Assembly (NCBI RefSeq): GCF_002245895.1 | Contig: NZ_NPJZ01000002.1 | Span: 620,001-684,000, forward strand | Source of the DNA: Rhodococcus sp. OK302 | Lineage (GTDB): Bacteria; Actinomycetota; Actinomycetes; Mycobacteriales; Mycobacteriaceae | Direction of reading: 5' to 3' | Length of the DNA stretch: 64,000 bases | Shown: one piece after another, positions 8,591 to 18,823 of the stretch | Position numbering within the stretch: position 1 is the stretch's first letter | Layout: the number at the start of each line of letters is the position of its first letter | Position numbers and translations under genes: made by a program | The notes under the pieces: model-generated | Told to the model about the DNA's origin: nothing | Databases searched by the model: none | The model's input: only the letters and a program-made list of their open reading frames with translations

Positions 8591-9236
8591 TGTGGCTCGT
8601 TCCGACGGGCTGTATCTGGCTGAGCTCCATCACGAAATCGGAGACACATCCTAGTCCAGTTAAGGAGGCCAGCGACCGCTACCCGACATTCGAACGGCTG
8701 CTTGCCCTGGCCGCTCTGTTGACGTAGTCGTCAGGAATGCGTTCTTCCCGCTCGATTGCCGAGCCGTCCACCGTGGCGCAGTACGTGGCAAGCTTTTCCA
8801 GAAAGCGGTCGACCTTCGTAGATTCAGTCGTTGTGAATTCTGTTGCGCGGCATTGGGTGGTGGGTGGGTGTGGTTGTGGGGCCGACTTCGTGTGTCGGGT
8901 TGTCCCTTGGGTTTTTCGTGTTGTGGGCGGGCAAGGTTCGGCCGCTAGACGGTGAACGGCAGGTTTCTACGGAACATGCTCTGGAACACTGTCATTCGCG
9001 GTCCTTCTCGTCGGGAGGTGCAAGGTCAGTTTCGGGTGGAGGCGGGCGATCCGTGCGGGGGCCGAAATTCTGCACTCGCTGTCCAGGTAGCGGGTACTTT
9101 TCTGCGCTGAAACCTGATTGCGGTTGCAGTTCGATGCCGCCTCGATGGCTCAGATGACGCCTCCTGGCTCGACCGTGACACGTTCGTAGGCATCCCGTGC
9201 TTGTTACCGGTGTGACTGGAGTGAAGAGTTGCTGCA
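8591..9236. other. Non-coding stretch
   Basis: I see no supported gene here. The sequence contains G/T-rich stretches (8850-8935) and short open frames without ribosome sites. The last 30 bases lead into the start of the penicillin-binding-like lipoprotein. Confidence 0.4.
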
Positions 9237-10916
9237 ATGGGGACCGGATCACAGATAAGCCGTCGCGGGAAATACGTTATTGCCTCGATAGCTGCTGTCG
9301 TTATGACAGTGGCACTCGCATCGTGCGTCGTCGGGGGAGACAAGAAGACCGATGCCGCTTCGGTGGTCGAAGACTTTGTCAATGCCCTCAACAATCGTGA
9401 CATCGACGCCGCCGCCGACCTCACCTCGTACCCCAACGCCGCCCGCGCATCGATCGCGCAGATGTTTGACGGCCTCGACGCGAAGTCGACAGATTTCGAC
9501 GTCGCGCAGGTTATGGACCTCGGTAACGACTCCGCATTCTTCACACTCGATGCCGCCTGGAACTTCGGCGAAGGCAAAGACTGGACCTACCAGTCGCAAG
9601 GCGAAGTCCGCGACCTCTCCGTCGGTTGGCGCTTGTCCTGGGATCCGGCCGTCATCGTTCCCGGCCTCGGCAATGGACGCACAGTCTCCTACACCCGGAC
9701 CGATGCGGCGCCGCCCAAGGTCGTCGACGCCGGCGGCACTCTGCTTATGAACGAGCAGACCATCAACGCCATCACCCTCGACCCGGCAACAATGCCCGAT
9801 CCCGTCGACACCACCACGCGACTCGCGAAAGTCATCGAACCCGTCGCTCCGCTCGTGACGTCGGAATCGATGCTCGCCGACCTCGCGGCGAACCCCGGCA
9901 AGCCGGTCACCGCGGTACTCCTCCGTGACCCCGACTACGCCTATCTCGAAAGCGATTTCGCCATCCCCGGCGTTGTAGTTGTCAAGACACCCAAGTTGAT
10001 CGCGTCGGACAGGCGGATCGGCTCGCCGCTCCTGGATCCGCTGCGCACTGTGTGGCAGGCAAACCGCGACGCCACCGCAGGATGGGCCGTCAACCTCGTT
10101 GATTCGGGCGGTGTGCCGACCAAGCAAGCCGGCGTCCAAGGGCCTCCCGGTCCTGATGTAGCCGCAACCTTGGACTCTCACACACAACTCGCGGCCATCG
10201 AGGCTGTCGTCAGTGCCGGAACTCCCGCAGCCATCGTCGCGATCCGACCCTCTGACGGTGCGATTCTTGCTGCAGCACAAAACAATCAGGCAATCGAACA
10301 GGGGCCGATCGCATTTACCGGACTACGTCCGGCCGGGGGTGCCCTCGACCTCGTCCGGTTCGCCGCCTCAATTCAGAACGGCGTCGACCCCCGTGCGGTG
10401 TCTCCCGAACAATTGGCGAGTACCGCGCAGCAACTCGGCCTGGGTAACGGATTCAACATCCCCGGCTTGGACCAACAGACGGCCGTATTTGCGTCCGACC
10501 GCCCGGGTAGCAATCAGTCCGTGAGCAACATTCTGGCGTCGAACAAGACAGTGAACACCGGCGATCCGCAGGTCACTCCGTTCGGAATGGCAATGCTCGC
10601 AGCATCTATCGCCCGCGGGAGTGCTCCGACGCCGATGATGGTGTTCGGTCAGCCGGTCACCACTGACGTCGCCGCCTCCGCATTGCCGGCCGATGTGAAC
10701 AACCGTCTGCGCGACTCCATGCGCGGCGCCGGTGGGCTGGTGGGGTACCCCGATCTCATGGCGGCGGGGGCTGCGAGCGGTGACGATCGCTGGTTCTTCG
10801 GATCACGCGGTGATCTGGCATTTGCAGTGCTCGTCGCTGACGCGGACGGTGGGGATCGGGCTGTGCAGATGACGGACAAGTTGTTCCAAGAGTTGGCGAA
10901 GCCTGCCGGCAAATAG
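9237..10916 (+). CDS. Penicillin-binding-protein-like lipoprotein with degenerate active site
   Basis: The 559-residue product has a lipoprotein signal (membrane stretch 13-29, LASC with Cys30), a MecA_N/NTF2-like domain (about 40-140) and a PBP dimerisation and transpeptidase-like region, the layout of the mycobacterial PBP lipoprotein Rv2864c. The catalytic motifs appear lost: the SxxK region reads FTGLRPAGGALDLVRF with no Ser-x-x-Lys, and near the C-terminus the KTG strand is replaced by GAASGDDRWFF. The protein is therefore probably a non-catalytic relative, perhaps a binding or scaffold lipoprotein of the cell wall. The ATG was chosen because it gives a complete signal sequence. Confidence 0.75.
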   Translation: MGTGSQISRRGKYVIASIAAVVMTVALASCVVGGDKKTDAASVVEDFVNALNNRDIDAAADLTSYPNAARASIAQMFDGLDAKSTDFDVAQVMDLGNDSAFFTLDAAWNFGEGKDWTYQSQGEVRDLSVGWRLSWDPAVIVPGLGNGRTVSYTRTDAAPPKVVDAGGTLLMNEQTINAITLDPATMPDPVDTTTRLAKVIEPVAPLVTSESMLADLAANPGKPVTAVLLRDPDYAYLESDFAIPGVVVVKTPKLIASDRRIGSPLLDPLRTVWQANRDATAGWAVNLVDSGGVPTKQAGVQGPPGPDVAATLDSHTQLAAIEAVVSAGTPAAIVAIRPSDGAILAAAQNNQAIEQGPIAFTGLRPAGGALDLVRFAASIQNGVDPRAVSPEQLASTAQQLGLGNGFNIPGLDQQTAVFASDRPGSNQSVSNILASNKTVNTGDPQVTPFGMAMLAASIARGSAPTPMMVFGQPVTTDVAASALPADVNNRLRDSMRGAGGLVGYPDLMAAGAASGDDRWFFGSRGDLAFAVLVADADGGDRAVQMTDKLFQELAKPAGK

Positions 10917-10954
10917 TCTGCCGACAAGGTGACCGCGCCCCGGTGAGTTCATGA

Positions 10955-11602
10955 TTGCCCGACGGCGTCAAGGCCGGCATGTATACGGATTGGCAGAATG
11001 TGGATCCGAAACTCGGATTGCACAGGTGGGAAACCTTCCTCACGAAGGAATTGCCGCCGCTCGTCGATGCACGGTTTGCGACCAACGGAGTCAAGGCGAT
11101 TGCGGGCACGTCGATGGGTGCGCAGGGCGTGATGATGCTTGCGGGGCGACACCCCGGAATGTACAAGGGAGTAGCGGGTTTCAGCGGTTGCTATTCGACG
11201 ACGGATTTCTGGGGTCGTGCCAGTATTTTGTCGACCGTGACCTCGCGTGGTGGGGACCCGGGCAACATGTGGGGCGAACTTGGCGGACCGGAGTGGGAAG
11301 CCCACGACTCACTTCTGCATGCCGAGCAACTTCGGGGAACGGAAATCTACCTTTCCGCGGCGCCGGGTACGCCTGGTGAGAACGAGACATTGCAGACCCC
11401 GAGCCTGGCCGATCGTCTGATCGTCGGCGGGACTATCGAGGCGGTATCCAACATGTGTACTCACGCTTTCGACGAACGACTGCGTTCACTCGATATCGCG
11501 GCCACCGTGGATTACGAGCCCAACGGCACCCACTCGTGGGGATATTGGCGTCACCGTTTCCCCAAGGCGTGGCCGGCGCTGTCGAAGGCTCTCGGTATCT
11601 GA
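10955..11602 (+). pseudogene. Mycolyltransferase (antigen 85 family), N-terminally truncated
   Basis: The frame encodes the C-terminal two thirds of an antigen 85-type esterase: MYTDWQN, WETFLTKELPP, the nucleophile motif GTSMGAQG, a tryptophan-rich FWGRAS region and NGTHSWGYWRHRFPKAWP with the catalytic His. The secretion signal and first strands are missing; a stop codon lies directly upstream of a TTG and there is no ribosome site, so I call a pseudogene. It lies 38 bases after the PBP-like lipoprotein. The family transfers mycolic acids to arabinogalactan and trehalose, supporting a mycolic-acid host. Confidence 0.75.
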
Positions 11603-11846
11603 TCGCTTCTGTATACGTACAGCAGAGCCGCTTCGGGCCCGGCGCGACGGTCCTGGGCAGCTACGAACTGTACGGCGTCTTGTGCTCTTGCCTCCGTCGG
11701 TGACTGCGGACGACCGCGGGTGGCGAATACCGTCCCAGCCACAGACCTCGGCCACGCGCTGCGTTGACGGTGATGCCCGAAGGGAACATCATCGAGAGGT
11801 AACACGACGGTGCATCATCGACGATGCCGCAGAATCGAAGTAACCG

Positions 11847-14800
11847 ATGGTCGAGGACGATCCACTCCACACCCGTCGTGACCTGCTTCCGTTCGTCGCG
11901 GAAGAGCTGGGAGCGGCGGGCTTCGACGACGCCCGGGAGATCGGGCGCGGCGGATTCGGTGTGGTCTACCGCTGCACCCAGACCGCGCTGGACCGCACGG
12001 TGGCGGTGAAGGTCCTCACCGCCGACCTCGGCGAGGAGAACCGGGCACGCTTCTTCCGGGAACAGCGGGCAATGGGGCGCCTGACCGGGCACCCCAACAT
12101 TGTGGGCGTCCTGCAGGTCGGCGTCACCGACACCGGGCGCCCCTACCTGGTGATGCCGTACCACCGGCAAGGCTCCGTCGATGCCCGGATCCGCCGGCTC
12201 GGGCCGCTCGCGCTGGAGGACACGTTGCGTCTCGGGGTCAAGATGGCGGGCGCACTCGAGACCGCGCACCGGCTCGGAATTGTGCATCGCGACGTGAAAC
12301 CGGCGAACATTCTGCTCACCGACTACGGTGAACCGGCCCTGACGGACTTCGGGATCGCGCACATCACCGACGGTTTCACGACCGCGACCGGAACCGTCAC
12401 GGGTTCGGCGGCGTTCACCGCCCCGGAGGTACTCGGCGGTGAACCGCCGAGCCCGGCCTCGGACGTCTACGGGCTCGGAGCCACCCTGTTCAGCGCGCTC
12501 ACCGGGCACGCCGCCTTCGAGCGCCGCAGCGGCGAGCAGGTGGTGACCCAGTTCCTGCGGATCACCGCACAACCAGTACCCGACCTGCGGGAGAACGGCT
12601 TCCCCGACGACGTGTGCGCGGTCATCGAGAAGGCAATGTCCCGAGACCCGGGGGACCGGCCCTCCGCATCGGCGCTCGGCGAGGACCTGCGGCAGCTGCA
12701 GGTCCGCCACGGGTTCCCGGTCGATGAGATGGCGCTGCGCGCCGAACCGGGGGCCGAGCGGCGGGATCCGCCGCCGCCGCGTGGATGGCGCCCGCCCGCA
12801 TCGCCCGCCGGTCGGAGAGGCGACAGAAACCTGCCGCTGGAGCTGACGAGCTTCGTCGGTCGCCGCACCGAACTGACCGAGGTGAAGAACCTGCTGTCGG
12901 CGTCCCGGCTGGTCACGTTGACCGGGGTCGGTGGCGTCGGCAAGACACGTCTCGCGTTGCGGGTCGCGGCGAACGCACAGCGCGATTTCGCCGACGGGGT
13001 GTGGCTGGTCGAGCTGGGCGAGCTGCACGACGAGTCGCTGGTGGTTGCCGCGGTGGCTGCCACCCTCGGAGTGCGCGACCAGTCGGCGCGGCCGTTGCAG
13101 GACATTGTGGTGGAGTTTCTGGCCTCCCGGACCTTGTTGCTGGTCCTCGACAACTGTGAGCAGGTGATCAACGCAGTCGCGGGGTTGGCCGAAGCGCTAC
13201 TGCGCGCATGCCCGCAGTTGAAAATCCTGACGACCACGCGCGAGCCCCTGGGCATCGGCGGGGAATCAGTGCTGCGGGTGTCTCCGTTGTCGGTCCCCGA
13301 CCCTGACCGGGAGCCGACGCTACGTGTGCTGCCCCGATACGACGCGGTGACGTTGTTCGCCGAACGAGCAGCCGCCGCGGTGCCGGGCTTCGAACTCACC
13401 GAGGAGAACAAAACCACGGTGGCCCGGATCTGCCAACGCCTGGACGGGCTGCCACTGGCGATCGAGCTGGCGGCGGCCCGGCTTCGGGCGATGTCGCCAC
13501 AGCAGATCCTGGAGCGGCTCGACGATCGCTACACGCTGCTGACCCGCGGTAGCCGGGACGCGCCGACGCGGCAGCAGACCTTGCGATGGAGTATCGACTG
13601 GAGCTACCACCTGTGCACTCCCGAAGAACAGCAGCTGTGGGGCAGAGTGTCGGTGTTCGCGGGAAGCTTCGAACTCGACGCGGCGGAAGGTGTCTGCGGC
13701 GACGACGAGACGCCAGAGGGCCTGCTCGACTCACTGAGCTCACTGGTGGACAAGTCGATCCTGATCCGAGAGGAATCGGACACCGCCGTCCATTTCCGAT
13801 TGCTCGAGACACTCCATGACTACGGCCGGGAGAAGATCGTGCAGGCCGGCGAATATGCGCCGCTGCGCCGCCGGCACCGGGACTGGTATCGGAAGTTGGT
13901 GATCGACGCCGAAGCCGGATGGATCAGCCCTCGGCAACTCAAGCTGATCGGCCGCCTCGATCGGGAGCAGCCGAACATACGGGAAGCGCTGGAGTATTGC
14001 CTCTCCGACGATGACGCGGGAGCCGAGGCCGGACTACGTATGGCTACCGCGATGTTTCCGTTCGCGCTCTCCCGCGGTCTGTACAGCGAGGGTCGACAGT
14101 GGCTCGACCGCTTCCTCACCCGCCAGACCGGACAGCCGACAGCGGGACGCATCCGGGCGATCTGCGCGGACAGTCTGTTGGCCGCTGTGCAGGGCGACCT
14201 GCTGGCGGCGACTGCGCTGGTGGAGGAGGGTCGCGCGCTTGCCGCGCAGTTCACCGACCCCCTGATCCACGCCCTCCTCGACCACGCCTACGGGGAACTG
14301 GCACTGTTCCGTGGTGATCTTCCCCGCGCCGCCTCACATCTGGAGAAGGCGCTGGAGGTGTTCGACGCCCGCGGCGACCTCACACTGCAAGTCGGTGTAC
14401 TGCACATACTCGGTTTGGCGTACGACCTGCTCGGCGAATCGCAGCGGTCGATCGGCTGTTACGAAAAGGCGCTCGCGATCACCGAATCTCACGGGGAATC
14501 GGTGTATCGCTCGTACACGCTGTGGGCCATGGGTGTCGCGGTCTGGAGACAGGGTGACCTAGGTCGAGCGGTGGGGCTGCTCGAGCTGGCGCTGGCGCTC
14601 GCCGAACAGGTGAACGATCCGCTCACCTGCGCGGTGTGCCTGGAGGTGCTGGCCTGGATTGCCGCCGGGGAACGGAATGCGCGGCGCGCCGCCGTGCTGC
14701 TGGGAGCCGCCGAGGAGTTGGCGCACTCCGTCGGCAGCGTCACGATCGTGTTCCCCACGCTGCTGCCCTACCAGGAGGAATGCGAGAAGACGACGCGGCG

Positions 14801-15125
14801 CGCGCTCGGCGAGCAGGCGTTCGGGGCGGCCCGGCGGGAGGGTCGGCGCATGGGTATGGCTGGGGCGCTCGCGTATGCGCTCGGCCGGCAACCCCCGGAT
14901 ACGGCGCACACTGGCGGGCCGTCGGTGGAGTTGACCAAGCGTGAGCGTGAGGTTGCCGACCTCGTCGCTCAGGGCCTGACCAACAAACAGATCGCCGCCA
15001 CATTGGTGATCTCGCCGCGCACCGCGCAGGGCCATGTGGAGCACGTCCTCACCAAACTCGGGTTCACCTCGCGCGCGCAGATCGCTGCCTGGGTGGTCGA
15101 GCAGTCCCGGAACGAGCCGGTCTGA
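11847..15125 (+). CDS. PknK-like serine/threonine kinase - STAND ATPase - LuxR regulator
   Basis: The 1092-residue protein has four parts. Residues 30-290 form a Ser/Thr kinase: GRGGFGVV 33-40, the ATP Lys55, HRDVKPAN 147-154 and DFG 167-169. A STAND/NB-ARC ATPase follows with Walker A GVGGVGKT near 362-369 and LLVLDNCEQ near 433. Tetratricopeptide-like helices fill about 700-1000. A LuxR helix-turn-helix lies at 1028-1085 (LTKREREVADLVAQGLTNKQIA). This is the PknK arrangement, a soluble kinase that couples signalling to transcription. The gene stands alone. I see no missing catalytic residue. Confidence 0.9.
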   Translation: MVEDDPLHTRRDLLPFVAEELGAAGFDDAREIGRGGFGVVYRCTQTALDRTVAVKVLTADLGEENRARFFREQRAMGRLTGHPNIVGVLQVGVTDTGRPYLVMPYHRQGSVDARIRRLGPLALEDTLRLGVKMAGALETAHRLGIVHRDVKPANILLTDYGEPALTDFGIAHITDGFTTATGTVTGSAAFTAPEVLGGEPPSPASDVYGLGATLFSALTGHAAFERRSGEQVVTQFLRITAQPVPDLRENGFPDDVCAVIEKAMSRDPGDRPSASALGEDLRQLQVRHGFPVDEMALRAEPGAERRDPPPPRGWRPPASPAGRRGDRNLPLELTSFVGRRTELTEVKNLLSASRLVTLTGVGGVGKTRLALRVAANAQRDFADGVWLVELGELHDESLVVAAVAATLGVRDQSARPLQDIVVEFLASRTLLLVLDNCEQVINAVAGLAEALLRACPQLKILTTTREPLGIGGESVLRVSPLSVPDPDREPTLRVLPRYDAVTLFAERAAAAVPGFELTEENKTTVARICQRLDGLPLAIELAAARLRAMSPQQILERLDDRYTLLTRGSRDAPTRQQTLRWSIDWSYHLCTPEEQQLWGRVSVFAGSFELDAAEGVCGDDETPEGLLDSLSSLVDKSILIREESDTAVHFRLLETLHDYGREKIVQAGEYAPLRRRHRDWYRKLVIDAEAGWISPRQLKLIGRLDREQPNIREALEYCLSDDDAGAEAGLRMATAMFPFALSRGLYSEGRQWLDRFLTRQTGQPTAGRIRAICADSLLAAVQGDLLAATALVEEGRALAAQFTDPLIHALLDHAYGELALFRGDLPRAASHLEKALEVFDARGDLTLQVGVLHILGLAYDLLGESQRSIGCYEKALAITESHGESVYRSYTLWAMGVAVWRQGDLGRAVGLLELALALAEQVNDPLTCAVCLEVLAWIAAGERNARRAAVLLGAAEELAHSVGSVTIVFPTLLPYQEECEKTTRRALGEQAFGAARREGRRMGMAGALAYALGRQPPDTAHTGGPSVELTKREREVADLVAQGLTNKQIAATLVISPRTAQGHVEHVLTKLGFTSRAQIAAWVVEQSRNEPV

Positions 15126-15541
15126 GTTCGCGGCCGCACCTACGTGCTCGGGTAGGTGGCCACCCTTGTCTTTCGGTGGGTGCGATGGCCCTGAAGGGTC
15201 GCAATCTCTAGAGAGTGACCTGGGTCACCTGTTTGGCAGGGGGCGTCGGTCACGGCGGGCGCGATCTTCCGCCGGGAGTGTCGCGGAGAGTGCGGTGAGA
15301 GCCGCTATCGGCGCACCGCGGAATGGCACGCAGAGTCGGGGATGTTTCCGCTTCTGCAACGCAGACCGAGAAAGGGGTTTTGGAAATCGTTTCACTGCAA
15401 GGGATTACATTCCGTGGTCACTATCGAATCATCTGGCGAAACGTCGCCGTGTTGCTCAAGGGCATTCGAATGTGAGCGTAGGGCGATTATCGTGCGAAGG
15501 GTGCCGCTGGTTCGCGTTGTGGCCGGAGAGGGGCAGGTGTG
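15126..15541. other. Leader region of the first TRIC-amidohydrolase pair
   Basis: About 415 bases without a supported gene. It contains a GTGACC/GGTCAC palindrome (15215-15228) and ends with GGAGAGGGG, the ribosome site of the TRIC gene. It most likely holds the promoter and control sites of that operon. Confidence 0.4.
15215..15228. promoter_or_regulatory. Palindromic GTGACC-TG-GGTCAC, possible operator
   Basis: A perfect 6-bp inverted repeat with a 2-bp centre lies about 315 bases upstream of the TRIC/M20 operon. It looks like a dimeric regulator site, but no regulator gene is adjacent and no second copy was found. Confidence 0.3.
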
Positions 15542-16216
15542 ATGGCGTCTGTCACTGCGTCGGTGCCGGATCTTTTTCGGGCGCTCGATCTGACTGGGGT
15601 GTTCGCCAATGCGTTGCTCGGTGGTGCAGTCGCGCGCAGTCACCGCCTCGATCTGGTCGGGTTCGCGGTGCTCGCGATCGTGTCGGGGCTCGGTGGGGGC
15701 ATCATTCGTGACACGTTGTTGCAGCACGGTACGCCGGTGGCGTTGACGGACTACGCGTATGTGACGACGGCGTTGATCGGCGCGGTGGTCGCGTTCGCGG
15801 TGCGGTTCGAGGGGCGCGGCTGGGATCGGTTGTTTCCGTTCATAGATGCTCTGGCATTGGGTTGTTGGGCCGCGGCCGGTGCGCAGAAAACGCTCACGGT
15901 CGGGTTGGGGTGGATGCCGGCGGTGTTGTTGGGCACGGTGACCGCGGTCGGTGGTGGCGTGGTCCGTGACATTGCGGTGGGCAGGATCCCGGCGATATTC
16001 GGTGGGAATACCCTGTATGCCACGTGCGCACTGGTTGCCAGTGGCACGCTGGTGCTGGTTCAGTATTGCGGGTACCCGCAGGCCGGTCTGGTTGCCGCAA
16101 CGGCGGTAGGTGCGGTGTTGTGCTTGCTTGCGCGTTGGCGGGGTTGGATTCTGCCGGAACGTATCGCGTGGCGGTATTCGGAGCGTTTCCGGCGTCGCAG
16201 ACGGAAGGAGAAGTGA
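15542..16216 (+). CDS. TRIC/UPF0126 family membrane protein (copy 1)
   Basis: The 224-residue protein has about seven hydrophobic helices and two repeated family motifs, SGLGGGIIRDTLL and TAVGGGVVRDIAVGRIP, the internally duplicated GGG-xRD blocks of bacterial TRIC channels (also called UPF0126, sometimes annotated as glycine transporters). The ATG at 15542 has GGAGAGGGG 8 bases upstream. The stop shares a base with the next start (TGATG), so it is coupled to the M20 amidohydrolase. The C-terminus is basic (FRRRRRKEK). A channel or exporter for the product of the amidohydrolase is a reasonable inference. Confidence 0.85.
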   Translation: MASVTASVPDLFRALDLTGVFANALLGGAVARSHRLDLVGFAVLAIVSGLGGGIIRDTLLQHGTPVALTDYAYVTTALIGAVVAFAVRFEGRGWDRLFPFIDALALGCWAAAGAQKTLTVGLGWMPAVLLGTVTAVGGGVVRDIAVGRIPAIFGGNTLYATCALVASGTLVLVQYCGYPQAGLVAATAVGAVLCLLARWRGWILPERIAWRYSERFRRRRRKEK

Positions 16217-17472
16217 TGTCCACGAACTCGCGGAACGCGACGGTGTTGGCCGGTTTGGCTGGTATCCGAGGGTGGCAGGAAGAGCTCTACCGGGACCTGC
16301 ACGAGCATCCGGAACTCTCGCATCAGGAACACCGCACCGCAGGGATCGTCGCGAAAAGATTACGTGCGACAGGGTTTTCGGTGCACGAGGGCGTCGGTGG
16401 CACCGGGGTGGTCGGGGTGTTGCGGGGCGGTGACGGTCCGACTGTGCTGTTGCGGGCCGACATGGACGCCCTTCCGATCAGGGAGGCGACGGGTCTGCCG
16501 TACGCCAGCACGGCTGTCTCGTCGGATGCGGCCGGGGACGAGGTGCCGGTCATGCATGCGTGCGGTCACGATGTGCATGTTGCGTGCCTGCTCGGCGCAG
16601 CGCAGCTGCTCGCCGACGGCAGAGAACACTGGAACGGCACCGTGATCGCTCTGTTCCAACCGGCGGAGGAAGCCGGCGACGGTGCCCGGGCGATGGTCGA
16701 CGATCGTCTGGGAGAGTTGTTCCCGAAGGTCGACGTCGCCCTCGCCCAGCATGTGCTGCCTGCTCCGGCGGGGGTGGTGGGCACCCGTAGCGGGCCGGTC
16801 CTGTCCGCGGCGGACAGTATGCGGATCACCGTCCACGGGCGAGGTGGCCACGGGTCGATGCCGCAGGCGACGGTCGATCCGGTGGTGTTGGCGGCGATGA
16901 TCGTGGTCCGGTTGCAGACCGTGATCTCGAGGGAAGCCGTGCCCGGGGAACCCGCAGTTCTGACGGTCGGGCGTATCGCTGCCGGAACGAAGAGCAATGT
17001 GATCGCCGATCATGCGGTACTCGAGCTCAATGTCAGGACGTACAGCGAGGCGACTCGTACGGCGATCCTCGATGCGATCCGCCGGATCGTGACGGCTGAA
17101 TGTCAGGCTTCGCGGTCGCCGAAGGATCCCGAGTTCGAGTTGTTCGACCGTTTTCCGTTGACCGACAACGACTCTGATGCGACCTCGCGGGTTGCGGCTG
17201 CGTTCGCTGCGCATTTCGGCGAGCGTAGTCGGCCGCTGCCGATGCAGACCGCGAGTGAGGATTTCAGTGACATTCCGACAGCTCTGGGTGTGCCGTACAC
17301 GTATTGGGGTTTCGGCGGTATCGATCCTGATGTCTACCGGCGGGCTGAGCTGGCGGGTCGGGTGTCGGAGGATGTTCCGGTCAATCACTCGGCTGTCTTC
17401 GCGCCGGTGATTCAACCTACGCTCGATACCGGGACGGAGGCGCTGGTCGTGGCTGCGCTGGCGTGGCTCTGA
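16216..17472 (+). CDS. M20 family amidohydrolase (copy 1)
   Basis: The 418-residue product is an M20D-type metal amidohydrolase (hippurate, indole-acetyl-amino-acid or N-acyl-amino-acid hydrolase group). Metal-site blocks are visible: HPELSHQE, RADMDALPI, HACGHDVHVACLLGAA, FQPAEEAGDGARAM and a C-terminal NHSAVF. The dimerisation domain contains GRGGHGSMPQATVDPV. The start at 16216 overlaps the TRIC stop and has AAGGAGAAG upstream. A near-identical copy sits at 28593-29849. It probably hydrolyses an N-acyl amino acid in the cytoplasm, with the paired membrane protein moving an ion or amino acid. Confidence 0.9.
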   Translation: MSTNSRNATVLAGLAGIRGWQEELYRDLHEHPELSHQEHRTAGIVAKRLRATGFSVHEGVGGTGVVGVLRGGDGPTVLLRADMDALPIREATGLPYASTAVSSDAAGDEVPVMHACGHDVHVACLLGAAQLLADGREHWNGTVIALFQPAEEAGDGARAMVDDRLGELFPKVDVALAQHVLPAPAGVVGTRSGPVLSAADSMRITVHGRGGHGSMPQATVDPVVLAAMIVVRLQTVISREAVPGEPAVLTVGRIAAGTKSNVIADHAVLELNVRTYSEATRTAILDAIRRIVTAECQASRSPKDPEFELFDRFPLTDNDSDATSRVAAAFAAHFGERSRPLPMQTASEDFSDIPTALGVPYTYWGFGGIDPDVYRRAELAGRVSEDVPVNHSAVFAPVIQPTLDTGTEALVVAALAWL

Positions 17473-17542
17473 CACCGTCGTCGCGCCGGGTAGTGGTGGT
17501 GATGCTGCCCGTTCGCGCGCAGGAACCGATCGCTGTGACTGC

Positions 17543-17568
17543 GTGCTAGCGCGCTAGCGCGGTAGCAC
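17543..17568. terminator. Hairpin between converging genes
   Basis: GTGCTA...TAGCAC arms enclose a CGCGCTAGCGC core and form a stable hairpin between the M20 gene and the convergent broken reductase, whose stop codon lies inside it. There is no T-run, as is usual for actinobacterial terminators. Confidence 0.5.
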
Positions 17569-18017
17569 GGTGAGGACCCGGTGGATGTGATTGCGGAACT
17601 CGGTCATGTAGTTGCGCAGGAATTTCTCGGTGGAGGCGTTGTGTACTGTGCCGTCGTCGCCGAACACCTCGGGTGTGTAGTGGATGTAGGCCTCCGGCGC
17701 GGTCATCTGTCGGGCGTTGCAGAAACTGAGTACCGCCCGCAGGCTCTGCTGACCGACGGCGGTGCCGATCGCGCCGATGGATGCGCCGATCACGGCAGCG
17801 GGGATGTGATCGAACGAGTTCTGGCCCCACGGACGCGACGCCCAGTCGATCGCGTTCTTCAAAGCTCCGGGGATCGAGCGGTTGTACTCGGGCGAGACGA
17901 AGAGCACCGCATCCACTCCGGAAATCGCGTCCTTGAGTGCGGTGCCTTCGACAGGATCCGGTTGATGGAGGTGGAGGAGAGGCTGCCGACGAAGTAGCCG
18001 ACCTTGTAGGTGCTCAT
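17554..18017 (-). pseudogene. NADPH-dependent FMN reductase, internal deletion
   Basis: The start at 18017 reads MSTYKVGYFVGSLSSTSINR, then the frame shifts; the rest, from TALKDAISGVDAVLFVSPEYNRSIPG to the C-terminus, lies in another frame. SPEYNRSIPGALKNAIDWAS is the flavin-binding hallmark of the family. Comparison with the family's usual length indicates that about 45 codons are missing between the two parts, so this is a true deletion rather than a base-call slip. Confidence 0.8.
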
Positions 18018-18551
18018 GGTGGTTCGGCCTTTCTGCTTTTGCAGTTTCCGCCGCTCGCAGCTCCGCGTGTCTCACGTCGAGGCGGTTCGGTTTCGACGGT
18101 GCTTCGGCATTGGCGCCGATTCGCCTCTCCCATCGTTGTTCCGGCTGCTTTCTGAGCACCGCCCCGGCAAACCGGACGTGTGCTGCACCAATTCGGACAT
18201 CCGAAAGGCAACCGCCGCATAGTGTCTGCGTCGAACCATCTGATCGTAGCCCGCCACCGCCAGTGAGGCGGTGGTTAGAAGCGAGCTGCGCATGCCTGCA
18301 CAGTCGGCTCTATCGTCCGCCGCATCGACGAGATCACGCAGACGATGAGATCAGTCATCGCATGCGCTTCGGGGTGCCGGCGGCAGGAACCTGCGCAGTC
18401 GTCTTTGTCCGACTTCGCGTCAGCCGTCGCTGAAGATCATTGGGTGCGCACCTTGTCTGTGGTGCACCCGATGGTGATGGCCGGTTCGTGATCACGGTGA
18501 GCGGTGCATGAGATCCGGAAAGGGTCGCCACATCGACCTTTGGAGGTAGTG
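18018..18551. other. Non-coding stretch
   Basis: No supported gene. A GGGTGC/GCACCC hairpin with a small bulge lies at 18442-18469; otherwise nothing recognisable. Confidence 0.4.
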
Positions 18552-18740
18552 ATGAGCGAAGTTTGCGTGATGCACTGATTGGCGCGTGGAAGTTGGTGTC
18601 GTATCAGGAGCTCCGATCGACGGATCTGATCCGTTCGAACCGCTCGGCCACGAGCCGCGCGGCTTGATCATCTGCGCGCCGGACGGGTAAATGTCGGGAC
18701 AGCTGTCCACGCCCGTCGGATCGGCGCTCGGTCGCGGCTT
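18552..18740 (+). pseudogene. Lipocalin-like domain protein, degenerate
   Basis: After an ATG with GGAGG upstream, DNA in shifting frames reads LIGAWKLVSYQE and then DGSDPFEPLGHEPRGLII, CAPDG, stop, MSGQLST. This is the N-terminus of a lipocalin-like (PF13924-type) protein with two frameshifts and a stop in place of a conserved Tyr. It is a decayed gene. Confidence 0.6.
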
Positions 18741-18823
18741 TCGTCGCGGCTGCAGCCGCGACACTCGATGGCATCGACGTTTTATTGTCCCGCGCAACGG
18801 GATAACTGCTCCGTGAGAGTTGA

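Noticed and set aside
11661..13028. 455-codon minus-strand frame inside the kinase gene
   Set aside because: It is the antisense of a gene with clear kinase and ATPase motifs; long antisense frames are common in high-GC DNA and this one has no domain or ribosome site.
16360..17475. 371-codon minus-strand frame inside the first M20 gene
   Set aside because: The same antisense frame appears in the second M20 copy only because the sense genes are nearly identical; composition is His/Arg-rich and meaningless.
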